A DNA stretch of 64,000 bases, taken from positions 1,922,001 through 1,986,000 of the forward strand of contig QJPP01007235.1 in NCBI GenBank assembly GCA_003996215.1, in the 5' to 3' direction. Both the position numbers and the translations under genes were made by a program. Numbering within the stretch: the first letter of the stretch is position 1; each line of letters starts with the position of its first letter. A model generated the notes under the pieces. That model was not told where the DNA came from. It saw nothing but the letters and a program-made list of their open reading frames with translations, and ran no database searches. The DNA comes from Jaltomata sinuosa (lineage: Eukaryota; Streptophyta; Magnoliopsida; Solanales; Solanaceae). Shown here one piece after another: positions 47,121-59,954 of the stretch.

Positions 47121-48793
47121 ATTTGTTGTTAGCCAACGAGAATATCAAAATCAAGACCTGCATAGTGGTGTTAAGACTTATCAGGACTGAATTTCACATT
47201 TCGAGTTAAGCTTTTATATCAAGAGAACTGTCAAAAAATAAAGTAGGCCTCCTATGTGACTTCTGTTCTCGGTTCACATAAAAGGAGGTTCTCTTTAAGC
47301 AGTATGATTGGAGCATAATGACTTCTTCATTGGAATACTCAAGTGAGGAAATTCTGAAGTGTAGATTGATTTCAGGTATACGTAGAATAGGGTAACAGAA
47401 AATGAGGTGGAATTTTTTTTTCTTAAGATTCACATCATACTAAAAATGAATATGCGAATGTACCAAACAAAATCAATATGCAAATTCCTATCATCCTATT
47501 GTGGTCTATAAAGGTTTTCCTCATTATCTACAGATTCCATCACATTAAACCATGCATCTACAAACAAAAGACATGTAAATCTCTGGAGTTTCTGTGAGAA
47601 CTTTTGGCAATGAATGTTCTGATCTGAAATTTCTATAGTCGATAAGAAATGTGACTAGTTAGCACCTTTTGCAGTAAAATATTTATCTTCACACATCTCG
47701 TGGGTCTTTTACATCCTTCAGAATGAAAGGCCCTCCAGACTCCTTTTCCCTTCTACCATTTTCAACCGCTAAGCAAAAGAGGCCATAAGATGCCTCTTCC
47801 TTAAATACATGGTTTGAACTTTCGGGTCTCTATGTCAAAGAGAAATAGTAACCCAGAAAAATGCGGAAGTTGTTAAAGAGAAGGTCATGTGCTTTTGAAT
47901 GATGAGTACTAATATCACCTAATAATAAAGCATGTTCCTGAATCTACAAGAATTTCAGTAATATACATAAGTACAATTTTCAACATACACAAAATTCATT
48001 TGTGTACAATATATACTGATACCTATAGATCAACCACCATTATTCAATTCGATACACCAACTTTTATTTCTTTTCCTCAACCTTCACTCGTGAAAACTAA
48101 CGGGGTGTTTCATCACTTGCAATAATTAAAAAACCAAACGAGCGATCTCTAACAATGACTTCTCACACCAGACATTTTTTAAAACCAAACATTCATTACC
48201 TGAAGGGTTCTATTTCCTAAATGAGGACACCTGAGAATGAATTGCAGGCACAACCCAGATTTGCCTTCTGTCCTCAACTTAATGTTCAAACTAGAAGGAC
48301 TGTATTGACTAATTCATGACCTAAACTAACTCTTCAAAGGCCCTCAATGGTCCCAATCCATCCCATTTTGGATCAATAATTAGATATAGCTCCGTCAGCC
48401 AATCAATCTAAACTAGACTATCTGGTAAACATTGATATGCAAATATACATTTTTTTTAAAAAGTACCTTCGAATGTTATAACCCCTCTAAGAACCAAATT
48501 GGTATTGTTGTCTGAAATGGTGAGATCCAACTTCTTTTGTTTTGAAGGTAGACAAGTTATCTCACCCGAAGTTAGTGTTGTTCGCAGTTCTCAATGAGTC
48601 CTCAATCATTGAAAAATGATCATAAAAAAGTTTCTGTCTTCACATGGCAACAGTTCTAGACTAAATCTGTTAATTTAGCTCAAGATAGAGTTTAGGTAAG
48701 TGGAAAGGTTAAAAGAGTACTTTTTGATATCACCACATGGTCCTAACTACAACAAGAAAGCTGAGGAATCCAAAGCATCATAGTATCACTAGT

Positions 48794-48912
48794 ACAACAA
48801 CAACAACAACACACCCAGTGTAATCCCACAAGTGGAGTATGGAAAGGGCAGTGTGTACGCAAACCTTACCTACCTACCTTGGGAGGTAGAGAGGATGTTT
48901 CCAATAGACCCC
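48794..48912 (-). mobile_element. TTG-tailed retroposon fragment
   Basis: Begins with (CAA)n on this strand, then CACCCAGTGTAATCCCACAA, GCAAACCTTACCTACC and GGGAGGTAGAGAGGATGTTT. This is the reverse complement of the family 3' block. Target duplication not identified. Confidence 0.7.
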
Positions 48913-50169
48913 ACTTGTATGGATGATATTTTAGCTAACAGTGAGTGGCTCAGTGTGCAACTTTTGGGTCTTTTGCCCAAGAACAAGATGAAATTAAAAG
49001 CTAGGCTAAATCAGACTGCCTCACCACTAGTTTCCTCAACAGTTGACCTTGTACTTTTATGACCTTAAAATCATCAAAAAGACAAACCCTTTACAAATTA
49101 CAAGGTCATTTTGGACTGAAACAAGCTAAATGGAAACTAGCTAGGCTACACACAATCATGGATTTTGCTTCTAATATTTCAAGATTCACCCAAGAAAAAA
49201 GCATTAAGGATCCAGCTGTTGCACTAAAGAACAGAAACAGCATTTTCAAGAAAGATAAAAATCTGATCTTTCAACAATATTGTAATCTAAACAAGTAAAT
49301 ATCTCAACATAAGTGACTTCTTATGATTTATCCAACAAAATACATAATGATTTGAACATAAAAAGTATAAATAATGAGTGTAGGAGCTAAAAAAGAGTAA
49401 GAAACAGAAAGGCAAGTACTTACAGAGTTTGTGGAAATGGGGCGTCAAATGCAATGAAGAGATTGTTGGGATTCTTGTGAATAATATTTGTACACCAACC
49501 AAAACACAAGACCCTGTAGATAGTACAAGGCTGTTAACTATTGGATTAAATAAGCTACGCTTTTTATTCAAAGACCAATTGCCACGTTGAGTTTCTGATA
49601 CTATTATTATGCTAAAAGGACAGTTAATACAGTCCGATCCACTAAACTCCAGGCTGTGCGGAGTTCGAGGAAGGATCCAACCACAAAGGTCAACTCTGCA
49701 AAGAGATTGTTTTTACAGATTGACACTATAATTATCCTGTATTTATATGAGTGAAAAATAATAGATACAAAATTAAAACCGACACTAGGATTATAAAGAA
49801 AAAGTACGTTTGACATAGAGGTAATTGACTTGTCTCTTACGCGGCTTTGCAATGGTCTTGGATCTTTTGACAAAGTTATTTTCAAGGCCAATGTTTTCTC
49901 AATTTGAGGGCTATCTTGCTACAGTTTTGCTTCTAATTACTTTTAGTAGATTTTAGAAAAGATTGACAAAACTAGTCCCATGAAAATATGAATGAGTTCA
50001 GAATTGGAAAAATTAGCGTATTGAATATTCAAGGTGAATTTGAACGTTAATTTTATTCATTAAACTAAAATTTAACGTATTGCTTGCTCTAAGTTGTACA
50101 ATTGTATGAATTCTACGTGTGGTTTTGGAAGTTGAGACTTCTGGGTCCGCCTTGATCAACTTTGCGTTT

Positions 50170-50310
50170 CTATTGGCTGGGCCTGGAAATAGTGGGCCCA
50201 GTATCTAGAAGAACGTTTAACACGCGCCCACGTGGGCCCAATGTGGGACTAACATGCACGTGCCGATCCGACTTAGACGGAGGGCCCACAGTTGTCGGCC
50301 CCACGATTTC
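50170..50310 (-). promoter_or_regulatory. Site II / G-box cluster, candidate LAZ1-like promoter
   Basis: TGGGCC occurs near 50178, 50193 and 50233. The palindrome GCCCACGTGGGC has its CACGTG core at 50229-50234, and a second ACGTG lies near 50259. This block is much richer in G+C than its flanks. It lies upstream of a possible noncoding exon (about 49842-49950) of the minus-strand LAZ1-like gene. ACGTG G-boxes bind bZIP/bHLH factors; site II motifs bind TCP factors. Confidence 0.4.
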
Positions 50311-51514
50311 TGACACACGCAAAGGTGCATTCAGATTGAAAATTTACTCGCAATTCCAAAAGATTTTGGTTTTTGCTCCTTTGCGGTGAATTCTAAAGTT
50401 GCGTTTAGACATGCATATTGTCATAATGTCAAATTAATATTTTGATATATGATTTGAATTCATGATTTTAAATTTCAAATGCTTCAAAAAGCATGATTTA
50501 TGTTTTCAAATCATGATATCAACTTTTTTAAATATAAAACTTAATTTATAAGTTTATATTTTGTATATATAAAAGAAAGACTGGTCATTTTAAATTTTGC
50601 AAAATAAAAATTCTGAAGAGATTGTTCGTACAATGTAAAAAGATTATATTAAATAATAACTAATTAACTAGTGAATCTTTATAAAATTATGTGTATTTAA
50701 AAATTTGTAATCGCAAAAATTTATTGATAAAAAGAACATGTAGATATGTGATTTGTCAATGTGACATCTTAGGATATTCAATATCTTGTTTAAGAATTGA
50801 GAAAATTTTGATAATTTTTATAACTTGTGGGATTTCTATGTTTATGAAAAAAGTTACAAATTAAGAAATTCAAATTGCAAATTCAAATAAAACTATCAAC
50901 TTCATATCAATTTGATTTCATATCAAATGTCCAAATATGCCTCAAAGTGGAAACTCTTAAATTTCTTCTCCGTTTCAATTTGTTTATCTACAGGGAAGGA
51001 TTGGGCTATGGGAGTATCTTCCACTCATTTAACATCACTAAAATATCTAAATTTAATGTATGATGTATCAGTACATGCCTCCTAGCAAATAGCAATCAAT
51101 AGTCATTGGTCAATGCCCAGTGCCAATAATGGCACAAAGATGCACGTTCGATTCAAAGACCATACCAAAATTTAATACACTAGTGATAAACAAGAAGGTT
51201 CATCCGAACTGCCTTTACTGAAAATTCACATTGTTTATACAAAGTCAATTCTTTTACTGTATATATAATAAATGATGAACGATAAACCCTCCTAATGAAA
51301 ATGCTACCTTTGTCGTTGCTTCTCACGTTAATTTTACATTCCAAAATAACTTTGGAAACAATTCTAAATTGACCTGCCGACCTTGGTAATACCCAGTCAA
51401 TAAAACGAAATCATAGGACAAAGTAGTGTATCCTTAGGCATTGTTCAACAATATTAGGACTGTGCTACAATACAAAATAAAAGGCTTTCATAATAAATCC
51501 ATACAAGAAGAGAC

Positions 51515-51570
51515 ATGCTAAGAATATGGTAGTTCATCTCCTATGCTAAGAATATGGTAGTTCATCTCCT
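51515..51570 (+). repeat. 28-bp perfect tandem duplication
   Basis: ATGCTAAGAATATGGTAGTT plus CATCTCCT occurs at 51515-51542 and again at 51543-51570. Confidence 0.9.
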
Positions 51571-52149
51571 AGCAAAGACAAAAACACAAGGTGCCCATTT
51601 GCCTAAGTTTGACGGACAAAATTACTTGGTACTTGTGATGATGAGTGCACACCAAGAACATTAGCAGTCATTCAGAAGCACAGCACATGGTGCATAAATT
51701 ACAACATAGAATACACAAAATGAGGAACAAGATAGACAATATAATTGAGCATTAATCTGTATACAAGTCCAAGTTCGTCCTGTTAAGTTAGTGATAATAT
51801 TGGAGCACATTGATGAGATAGAAAATTTTATTTTACATCAATGTGTGATTAATCGGATACTCTGATGCCCTGGACTAAACTTGACAGGATCTGTTTCCAA
51901 ACGTCCATTTGCTTGATTCATGATATTAACCTAATCGCAGGAATTTGGATCAGAAGAAATTATATAAAAAACAGGAAGCCACGTGAAAGCATATTGACTG
52001 AGCATGATGAAAAGATTAATCAAATAGAATAAGTATATGATAAACAATGAATTCATAATCATTTCAAGTAGTTGAGCACCTAGGAAAATGAAGCATGTTT
52101 AACAAGAAGAATTTGATTGAGTGGCATGTCTTTTTACCCTCAGGCATCT

Positions 52150-52432
52150 TCAGAATATTCTGACCATATTCTCTGATGCACATTGGTAGAAGGGGTCAAA
52201 CCTCTCATGTACCTCCTTGAAAAACATGGATGTGCCTTTGAGTTATATGCAATTTTTTCCATACCTTTTCTGAGAAACAATATCTATTGACAAAAGCATT
52301 AATATCAAGACTAACGAATCCTTACCTCTGGATTTCTTGTTCTAATATTCACGTCCAAGCAACCCTCTTCACCTCCTGTGTGTTCTTGTATATGATAATA
52401 TAGTGTGGACCATCTGATATCATTTTCATGGC
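52150..52432 (-). pseudogene. Orphan exon pair, unknown product
   Basis: Minus strand. A 107-nt exon-like stretch (52432-52326) has acceptor CCCATCAG|GC and a strong donor GAG|GTAAGG. It joins in frame to 52215-52150 (acceptor TTTTTCAAG|GAG), which ends in TGA. The joined reading is open with no internal stop, giving HENDIRWSTLYYHIQEHTGG ... RTRNPE then EVHERFDPFYQCASENMVRI F-stop. Composition is protein-like, unlike the AT-rich flanks. I do not recognise the family. No upstream exon is visible before 52839, where the next gene ends on the same strand. It may be a gene fragment or an alternative 3' end of that gene. Confidence 0.4.
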
Positions 52433-52838
52433 CTGATGGGTGAGACAGAAATAAGTGAGGACAAATCTTTTAATCAAATAATGTTTAGCCAGCCGGTGAC
52501 TACCATTGAAAGCGAATTTTTAGAAAGAAAAATCAAATCCACTGAAGCCATGACAAAATCATTGTCAAGGGACACCAAAGCTCATAGTAATCTTTGCAGA
52601 CTTAACATATTCACAGTTCTTTGAAAGACTAGGCTTTTTAGTGCAAATCGGAGGGGAAGGGGGGAGGGGGAAATTGCTATCTTTACCTGTAAAGGGTAGA
52701 AAAACTACTCTACAAAATTTGTGCAACAGATGAAGAAGATTTCTCTTTCGCCACAATTCGCGTTGATGAGACTGATGAATTTGGTGACAAGAAAGAAGCT
52801 TTGTGAAGGGTATTCACCAATCCATAATCTTCCCCAGT

Positions 52839-55800
52839 TCATAGAGATTTCAAAACCTCCCCCAGAACTAGTCCCCACTGCGTCCAATGAGTGCCACCCT
52901 GCAATTGGAAATTCAAGAGAGATAAAATTAAATCTCCCCCAAATTTGTTGAAAAGACGAACTCCCTCTATCCCACATGATAAGTTACATAAGCAAACATA
53001 TAACTAATTACTCCTATAGCGAACTGACTCATAGTGAAAGAAATGGCAGAATATTACCTGACAGAAAACAGAGAAAGGCTCTCTTAGTGGCCCATCACAT
53101 GAGAGCTCACTAGTACTTCCATCAATGAAGGTTCCATCAGCAAAAATGACCTACTCCATGAATAACATTCCAAAAATAGGGCGAGGGTAAGTTGCTCAAG
53201 ATAATAAACTCTAGTAAAATAGTATTTAGGTTGTGCTTCATATATCAATTACACTACAAGAATCCAAATGCTTAGCAAAGGGAGGAAAAGAAAAAGGACA
53301 AAACAAGCCGGTAAATAAGGTAGAAAGACCAAGATAAAATTGCAGACATCAACCTAGACCCAAAGTTAAACTAACTATCCAAGCTCGAAAAGTCAGGACA
53401 GAGGTAAGCTTGCTTCAGATTCAACGCCACAACTCCCTGATCTTCTATGATTCCAATGAACCCAAGCAGATAAAAGAAGACATTAAAGAAATGTTTCCAA
53501 CTATAAAAAGAACATATTTGCTCATATTAGATTACTATCACAACTAATTCTAGTGAGCTTTCGGACATGATGGTTACATAGAAGTTCCTGTGTCATAGCA
53601 TTAGCAATTTACCATCTTCGATAATTTTATTTCCAGTACATCGTTAACACAATGCTAACAAGAGAATAGAAAAAGTTTCCTTCAAGTACAGCAAGACTCT
53701 TATTCCCAACGAACTGGTCATACCTCAGATGCATAGCCAGCAGTTGCACCTGCAACAGGCCTGATAAAAGAACTGACAGGAGAACTTCTCTGAACAGCCT
53801 CGCAAAAGGAAAGTAGATGCTCACGGTTTCCAAGTTGTACAGCCTGAGAAGAATAACAGAACTTAAGTGTCCAGTTGCACGTTTAAGCTTGAAATCCAGC
53901 AATAACTGCTTTAAAAGATGGGCACACGTCTGAAAATCACCATTATGTACTTGGTACAGGGATACACATTATAGAAGAAACATGAAGATTATTACAATGT
54001 TCATTGAATGAGGAAGTGCGATTGAATGGTGGGTGGTATACTGTAGGTCCTTTTTTGCAAACAGAGGGGCCTTCTTCAATAGTTAGCAATACAAGGACTT
54101 GTATATGCCTTGACTAATGCAAGATGTGACAAACAAACCTGCACTGTGTCATGACGCTTGACCCGACAAAGTGGCTGCACTTTATATCCTTTAGCTGCCA
54201 TGACTTCAGCTATCAGGAAGCTTCCCTTGCAACAGGAGTTAGCAAAGATGCATATAACCAGGTGAGGTAGAAGTAACAAAAGATTATTACCACATCGGAA
54301 CTTGAGCAGAAATCAGATACCTTTATTGCTTCACCGACCATTTGAGGTGAGAGGAATAAACCCTGGAATAAAGTTCTCATTATATCACCAGGGGTAGAGC
54401 CACAATCAACTCCAAGTCCTGGAGCCGAGAGACGGGCAGCTGCTGCTTCCACCCATCTTTTTCTTCCCGCAACATATCCACCGCATGGTGCAATAGTTCC
54501 ACCCGGATTTTTTATTAAACTGCCCGCAATTAGGTCAGCGCCCTGCTCAGACAAAAATCAACTTTTGATATTTCCACATGCAATAGAACTTTAATGACAA
54601 GAATAACTTTATATACCACCATAGGAGGTTCAATGTCGTCAACAAATTCACCATAGCAGTTATCTACCATCACCATGCAGTCTGGGTTCTGCATCTGCAA
54701 CAAAGAAAAGAGTTTGAAGGCAGAACTATCTTTACTAGTATATAAAGACATATCCAAACACTGATAAGTTAAGAAGAAAAATTATTTATCCCCGTGTTAC
54801 AAACACAAACCATTAAGGATCAGGGTGACATCAATTATATAGACAGGGCATCTTATGCCTGAGAAAGGGTGTACTTCGAATAACTTGTAATTCTCTGGCA
54901 CTGTTACAGTAGACAAATATTTAAGAGTTTGTTTTTGGAAATAACTATTATCATCAATGACGTGATTTCAAGAGGTTTACCTTGATTATATTGATGGCCT
55001 GACCAATCTCAGTTACGCTCAAACTGCGACGCCAGGAATAACCACATGATCTCTGTATGAGTGCACACTTAGTGTGAGGTCTTAGAGAGGTTTTAAGTGC
55101 ATCCCAATCAAGCCCGCCATCCTCTGCAAGCTGCGATATGTCCAGATAAAGTTGGCTATTCTCAAATTCTAAAAAATAAACCATATGGAGCTAATATCTA
55201 ACATAACATGCAGATGAAACTTACTGGGACTTCCCGGTATTCTACTCCAAAGTCTTTTAAGGAACCCAATCCACCAGAGTCCCTTTTTCCAATAACTTCC
55301 TCCAGAGTATCATAAGGTGCACCAGCCACCGCTAACAGCTGAAGCAAGTTGATTCAAGTCATTCCCATTAAAAAAAAATTGAAATATTTGAAACATAAAC
55401 AGGTACTCTGGAGTATAATAATTCATGAAATAGAATATTGTGATGATATTAAGTATAGAATAACTGCACCTCATCCCCTGGTCTTAAGAAAGCGAATAAG
55501 GCACAAGTGATTGCATGAGTACCTGAGAAGAACTGAAGGTGAAGTGGGAAAGTATATTAAGAAAGTACATCCTCTATCATGGAAATACGAAGCTACCCCA
55601 AAAAAGAAAAAAATTGCAAAACCTGTGCTCGAACAATTGCAGACTCAGCACCAACAATTTCTGCAAAAGCCTGGTCCAAGGCTTCACGCCCACCAGCTTC
55701 TTCATGACCATAGCCAGTGCTACCACCAAAGTGCTGATGCAGGTATATTTTACACTTTTTAGTACTAATAAAATGAGTGCCTACTAGTAGACCTTGTAAA

Positions 55801-58141
55801 TCTCATTCCAGTAGACAAGACCATTCTGATTACCCGTGTTCAGCAAAAAAATTGTGTTCCACTGAACACTTAGAAATGAAATCCCAATTGAACTCAAAAA
55901 TACAATGTAACATATAATGCTGTTCCAGCACACTTAAATGGGGGTGATGTAATATTTTAACTAGGATGGAAGAGTGGACTGTCCTTATTTGTTTCATTTT
56001 CTCATAGACCTATTTTTTTATGACCCATTTTCTCATAGACCTAAGGAACAGTACAAAACAAATTGTTGGCAGATTTGAATCTCATCTAGCCATGACTCAA
56101 CTCCCTCCGCCCCACATCTCCCAAAAGAAAGAAAATTCTGTGCTAGACTGCTAGTACATGCATTATGCTTTCTTCTCAGAACAGAAGGTATATTGTAAAA
56201 TTAAGGTAACAAGTACTTTCTATTTGTTGACATTCAGTCTCACCACATCACAGACGACAATGATTATTGGACGTTGGCAGTTGAACATCACAGTCATGGT
56301 AATGAACTATAGTGATTCTTATCTTCTTTTTTTTTTTTGACAAACAGTAAATAAAAAAATACTAGTCAGAGCACTCACACAAAAAAAACTTTTAACTAGG
56401 TTTTTACTGATAAGACATCATTCACGGCATGCAGTAGAAGAAAAATGATCATAGTCATGGTAACTAACAAAACAAGTAGCCCCCTCATGACTTGTTTATT
56501 TCTTTTTTGAGATTGTCAATATAGTCTAATTCGCAACTTTTTTATTTCCACCTGATGCTAGAGCGCATATCCCAAGGTAAAGGTGGAATAGGGTCCTAAA
56601 CTGTCAGTACTCTAGGCCTAAGCTCCAAATGGTCATTCTCCAGGTCGGTATAGTTCACAGAACTGAAGAATAAACAGAAGTCTTGCAATGAAAATTGATA
56701 TATTTGGAGATCCATTTGCTCCAAAGATGTAAATTCATGTGTAAATGATGTCTACAATCTACAATTTAACAAACTTTCGAGAATGAAAACTTACATGAGA
56801 CCCAACCTTGACCCTTTGGAAAGCTCTCAAAACTCGCGCAGTATTGCGTGCCACTAAATTGTCAACTTCTCGGAACTCTTTTGACAAAGAATCAACCGCC
56901 TTGTTAACCTACACGTTGCAGATCCAGAAAAGGCAATCAAGTTGCATTCATTTCTCAATGAAATAGACTTATCTCAAGCACACAACATCAACATCCAGAA
57001 ATCCAGGATTTTAAGACAGTGAGCGGTGAGGCACTGCATCTACTACGACTTTGTGGTAGTAAATGAGAGCAAAGTATAAACATATATTCTCTCCGTCCCA
57101 AATTATGTGGAACTTTTCGCTTTCTGAGAGCCAATTTGACTAATCTTCAAAGCTAAATTTGATTAGATTAATTCAATATTTTAAAATTGAAATTTACATA
57201 TTCAAAAACTATATGACAGCAGTATAAGTTAGCAATTTTTCTCAAGTCAATACGATCAAAAATACATTTTCAAATATTGGTCAAAATTTACATAGTTTGA
57301 ATCTCAAAAAGCGAAAAATGCTACATAAATTGGATAATGTCCAATACATCTGCCACTGAGTCATTGTCCACCAGTGGCGGAGCCAGAATTTTCATTAAGG
57401 GAGTTCAAAATATAAAGAGGTAAACACACGAAGAAACCAAGGAGATTCAACATATACATAAAAAAATAATTTTAACCATATATAGTGTAATTTTTCGACG
57501 AAGAGGCACCCCGACTCACCCATTAGAAACCAAAACTTTGTCATAGTTCCCCAGTAGTTCTAAGGTATTCAATGTATAAACTGTTGGCACATATACTTAA
57601 AAAAACATCTCAGGCATAATACATAAACACACACTCAAGTAAGCACTCCAACTTTGAGAGTGTACATCTAGACATATCAACTCATGTCCACTATGTCAGT
57701 TGAACACTCTAACTCATCCTCACTATGCCAGGTGTACACCCGACACTCACGTGACACATAAATTTTGAAAGTGTCTAAATGATCATTTTATAAGTGGAGT
57801 GTTCAACTGACACAGTGAACCCGAGTTGACGTGTCTAGATATGCTCTCTCAAAGTTAGGAGTGCTTACTTGCCAGCTGAGATTCCTACACAGAAATCGAA
57901 GTACGTGACTACGTGTTTCGTCTATTCACCAAATCCAAAATTGTGTAACATTAAATTCAATTATTTTTGTTCTTCAACAGAGAATTTCGGTATTCAGTTC
58001 TACCTCGGGAACAAACGGGGAACCGGAAGGATGAAGCTGAGGAACTGAAACTCGAGAGCTCGAACACACTGGTACTTTAGCCGAAGTTACTCTCAGAGTA
58101 TGCGTAGGATAAGCAGCGGTAGCGCAGGATAAGACCGCCAT
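52839..58141 (-). CDS. Plastid PLP enzyme, methionine gamma-lyase-like (YnbB/aluminium-resistance family)
   Basis: Twelve exons, minus strand: 58141-58004, 56908-56795, 55733-55623, 55532-55470, 55338-55225, 55130-54981, 54694-54617, 54542-54321, 54225-54139, 53843-53724, 53150-53058 and 52898-52839. The total is 1350 nt (449 aa), every exon a multiple of three. Residues 1 to about 46 look like a plastid transit peptide. The rest is a fold-type I PLP enzyme of the bacterial YnbB family. FGGSTGYGHEEAGG (from 86) and the substrate-side FFSGTHAITCALFAFLRPGDE (122-142) are followed by VMVDNCYGEF (Asp241, ring nitrogen) and ADLIAGSLIKNPGG (Lys267, probable Schiff base). GGTHWTQWGLVLGE lies near the C-terminus. 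The family is annotated as Cys/Met-metabolism lyases; its plant substrate is not known to me. Lys267 and Asp241 are present, so it may be active. Intron 1 holds two MITEs and a repeat. Confidence 0.9.
57085..57338. mobile_element. Stowaway-like MITE, best-preserved copy
   Basis: Starts CTCTCCGTCCCAAATTATGT and contains GAGAGCCAATTTGACTAATC and CATATTCAAAAACTATATGA. It ends GCGAAAAATGCTACATAAAT, the inverse of the start region. It lies in intron 1 of the PLP enzyme gene. Confidence 0.7.
57373..57530. repeat. GTGGCGGAGCC dispersed repeat (partial)
   Basis: Starts AGTGGCGGAGCCAGAATTTT and includes GGGAGTTCAAAATATAAAGA and ATTCAACATATACATAAAAA. It is related to the repeats at 11145 and 63121 by its GCGGAGC start. 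The right end was not found. Intron 1 of the PLP enzyme gene. Confidence 0.45.
57636..57871. mobile_element. MITE with ~75-bp terminal inverted repeats
   Basis: The left end is CAAGTAAGCACTCCAACTTT and continues GAGAGTGTACATCTAGACAT, ATCAACTC and GTCAGTTGAACACTC. The reverse complement of the right end gives CAAGTAAGCACTCCTAACTT, GAGAGAGCATATCTAGACAC, GTCAACTC and GTCAGTTGAACACTC. The 236-bp element is mostly stem. Intron 1 of the PLP enzyme gene. Confidence 0.8.
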
Positions 58142-58559
58142 TTTCGCAGAGCACAGGAGAGTGGAGAGTGATAGAAAGGAAACTAATCCATATAGGCTAA
58201 GGCTTGTTGGGCTTTTATCCAATTTGGACTAGGCTTATTGGGCTTATCTACATAGGATTAGGTAGATATGACACAATATAGCCACTTGTAAGTTGTAGCA
58301 ACCCTGTTTAAATCATATCCAAGTATTTGAAATTTTAATCACTTTTAGAAAATTTCAGAAATTGGCAGTTGAATTTTGAAATTTTAGACTTGCGAACTGA
58401 AATTGACTATGAGACAATTAAATCGATACAGATGAATTTATATGAGGTCAAGAGCACACGTGTTAAATCTAACTCTGATTTAGTTTCGTTTACCGACGGA
58501 TCAATTATTTATGTAATGAAAAGCAAGACCATAAACGTAAATAAAGCAAAGTAAATTGG

Positions 58560-59105
58560 TAATCGGGCGTAGATCTGAGGAAAGGAGACCTTGGCGACGT
58601 TCTCTGAGAGCTAGGATTCCTTCTACGAAAGTAGGACATAAGTAAAATGGGCAAAGAAAGTAAATAAAAACAATTGCTTAGTGAGTAAATAAAAAGAGTA
58701 TTGTATTGCTTAGAAATAGGCATCAGGTGTATTATAATTGATGAGAAACAGCTATTTATAGGGTATAGTAAATGACTTGTAGCCAATAGGACGGTTTTTC
58801 CCTTGAACTCTATAGTACTATAGCTAATGATATAGCTCCGGATGTCATATCCATTGCGGGTGCCCATCAATATTCTTTGCATAGGCCAGACAGGTGCACT
58901 TCGCATCGGCGCACCTGACAATTCTGATGCCTTTATCCCATGTCCTTTTCTTCCACGTCACATGGATCCCTCAGAGAGAGGTGATACCGTCGAATGGTGT
59001 TTCCTTCAATGGCCTCACAACTACAGAGTTAACCACGGAGCACTTCTTGCCTGAGAGATCCCTTTATTCCGTCTTGCACCCTTCGGAAATCCTTACCCAA
59101 TAGAC
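58560..59105 (-). mobile_element. Possible solo LTR or LTR fragment
   Basis: This block has higher G+C than its surroundings. On the minus strand it contains a TATA box, TATAAATAG (58760-58752), followed about 190 bp later by GATCTACGCCCGATTACC. This order resembles a U3-R-U5 arrangement. Neither TG...CA ends nor a target duplication could be fixed, and no gag/pol is present. Short open frames here (58505-59103) have no known domain. Confidence 0.3.
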
Positions 59106-59954
59106 TTTCATTCTTAGTCTATTTAAAAATAAAAAAAATTGGCTCTTTCAAAATAAAGTGCCTCTTTCAAAGATTTTTTTCAAGAAAAGAGATAGCTTAA
59201 TTTTAAAAAAGTTTTAATATTATACATCGAAGATCATAGAGATAAGCACTGATGACATGTTTAATTTTAAAAAAGAATTAAACATGACGGGTAGGCGGAT
59301 ACTATACTAGTATGTTATCACATTTTGATGTGCATGTTATCGCTGTTTTAAAAGAGTAATATATCCAAAATCTATTAATAAATTAAGCCACAAGAATGAA
59401 AAATAAAAATTCTAAAAATATTAAAATGAATAATATTACATCTTACTTTGAAAAGTTGATCATTTTATCATAATAACCTCTAAACCTAAGAAAAGTTTCC
59501 TCTTTCAAATGGTCAAATATGGTTCCACTTAATCTAAAATAACCTGAACCACCAACTTGTAAGCCCCAATCAATCGTCACTTATTTTAATGAGCACAGAA
59601 AGCAGTACATCAACAGGAAAATTGTTCTTATCGCACAAGACATTATAATGAGTTATGTGGCTAGTATCATGAATGTCGGTATGGATATAAAGATAGAAAT
59701 CAAACTCAGTATGGTGTCATATTTTTAAATTTATAATGGTACCAAGTAAAATGTTCCTGCTCGAATCAACTATATTTCTACCACGGTGGTTGTTGACAAA
59801 CAACCTTGTGTGATGACATTTTTAGACCACAGTATATATATGTGTCTAGGAGATAATTTTTTTATGTCTAGTGGCTTCATGTGCAACACACGTGCCCAAA
59901 ATTTAATTAATTTAAGAACACGATAATGATAAATTAAAAATAAACACTTTTATG

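Larger units (their letters stand above)
47121..52149. other. Upstream region of the LAZ1-like gene and spacer
   Basis: No further coding exons were recognised. The first 2.8 kb may be a 5' UTR intron. A TTG-tailed copy lies at 48794-48912 and a promoter-like G+C-rich block at 50170-50310. A 28-bp perfect tandem duplication lies at 51515-51570 (ATGCTAAGAATATGGTAGTT). The open frames at 48832-49298 overlap the retroposon copy and its flank. Confidence 0.5.

Noticed and set aside
48832..49298. Two plus-strand open frames
   Set aside because: The first covers the TTG-tailed retroposon and the second is AT-rich flank; neither has protein-like features.
58842..59103. Overlapping frames with MSYPLRVPIN... 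and MHFASAH...
   Set aside because: They lie in the LTR-like block, overlap in different frames and resemble no known protein.
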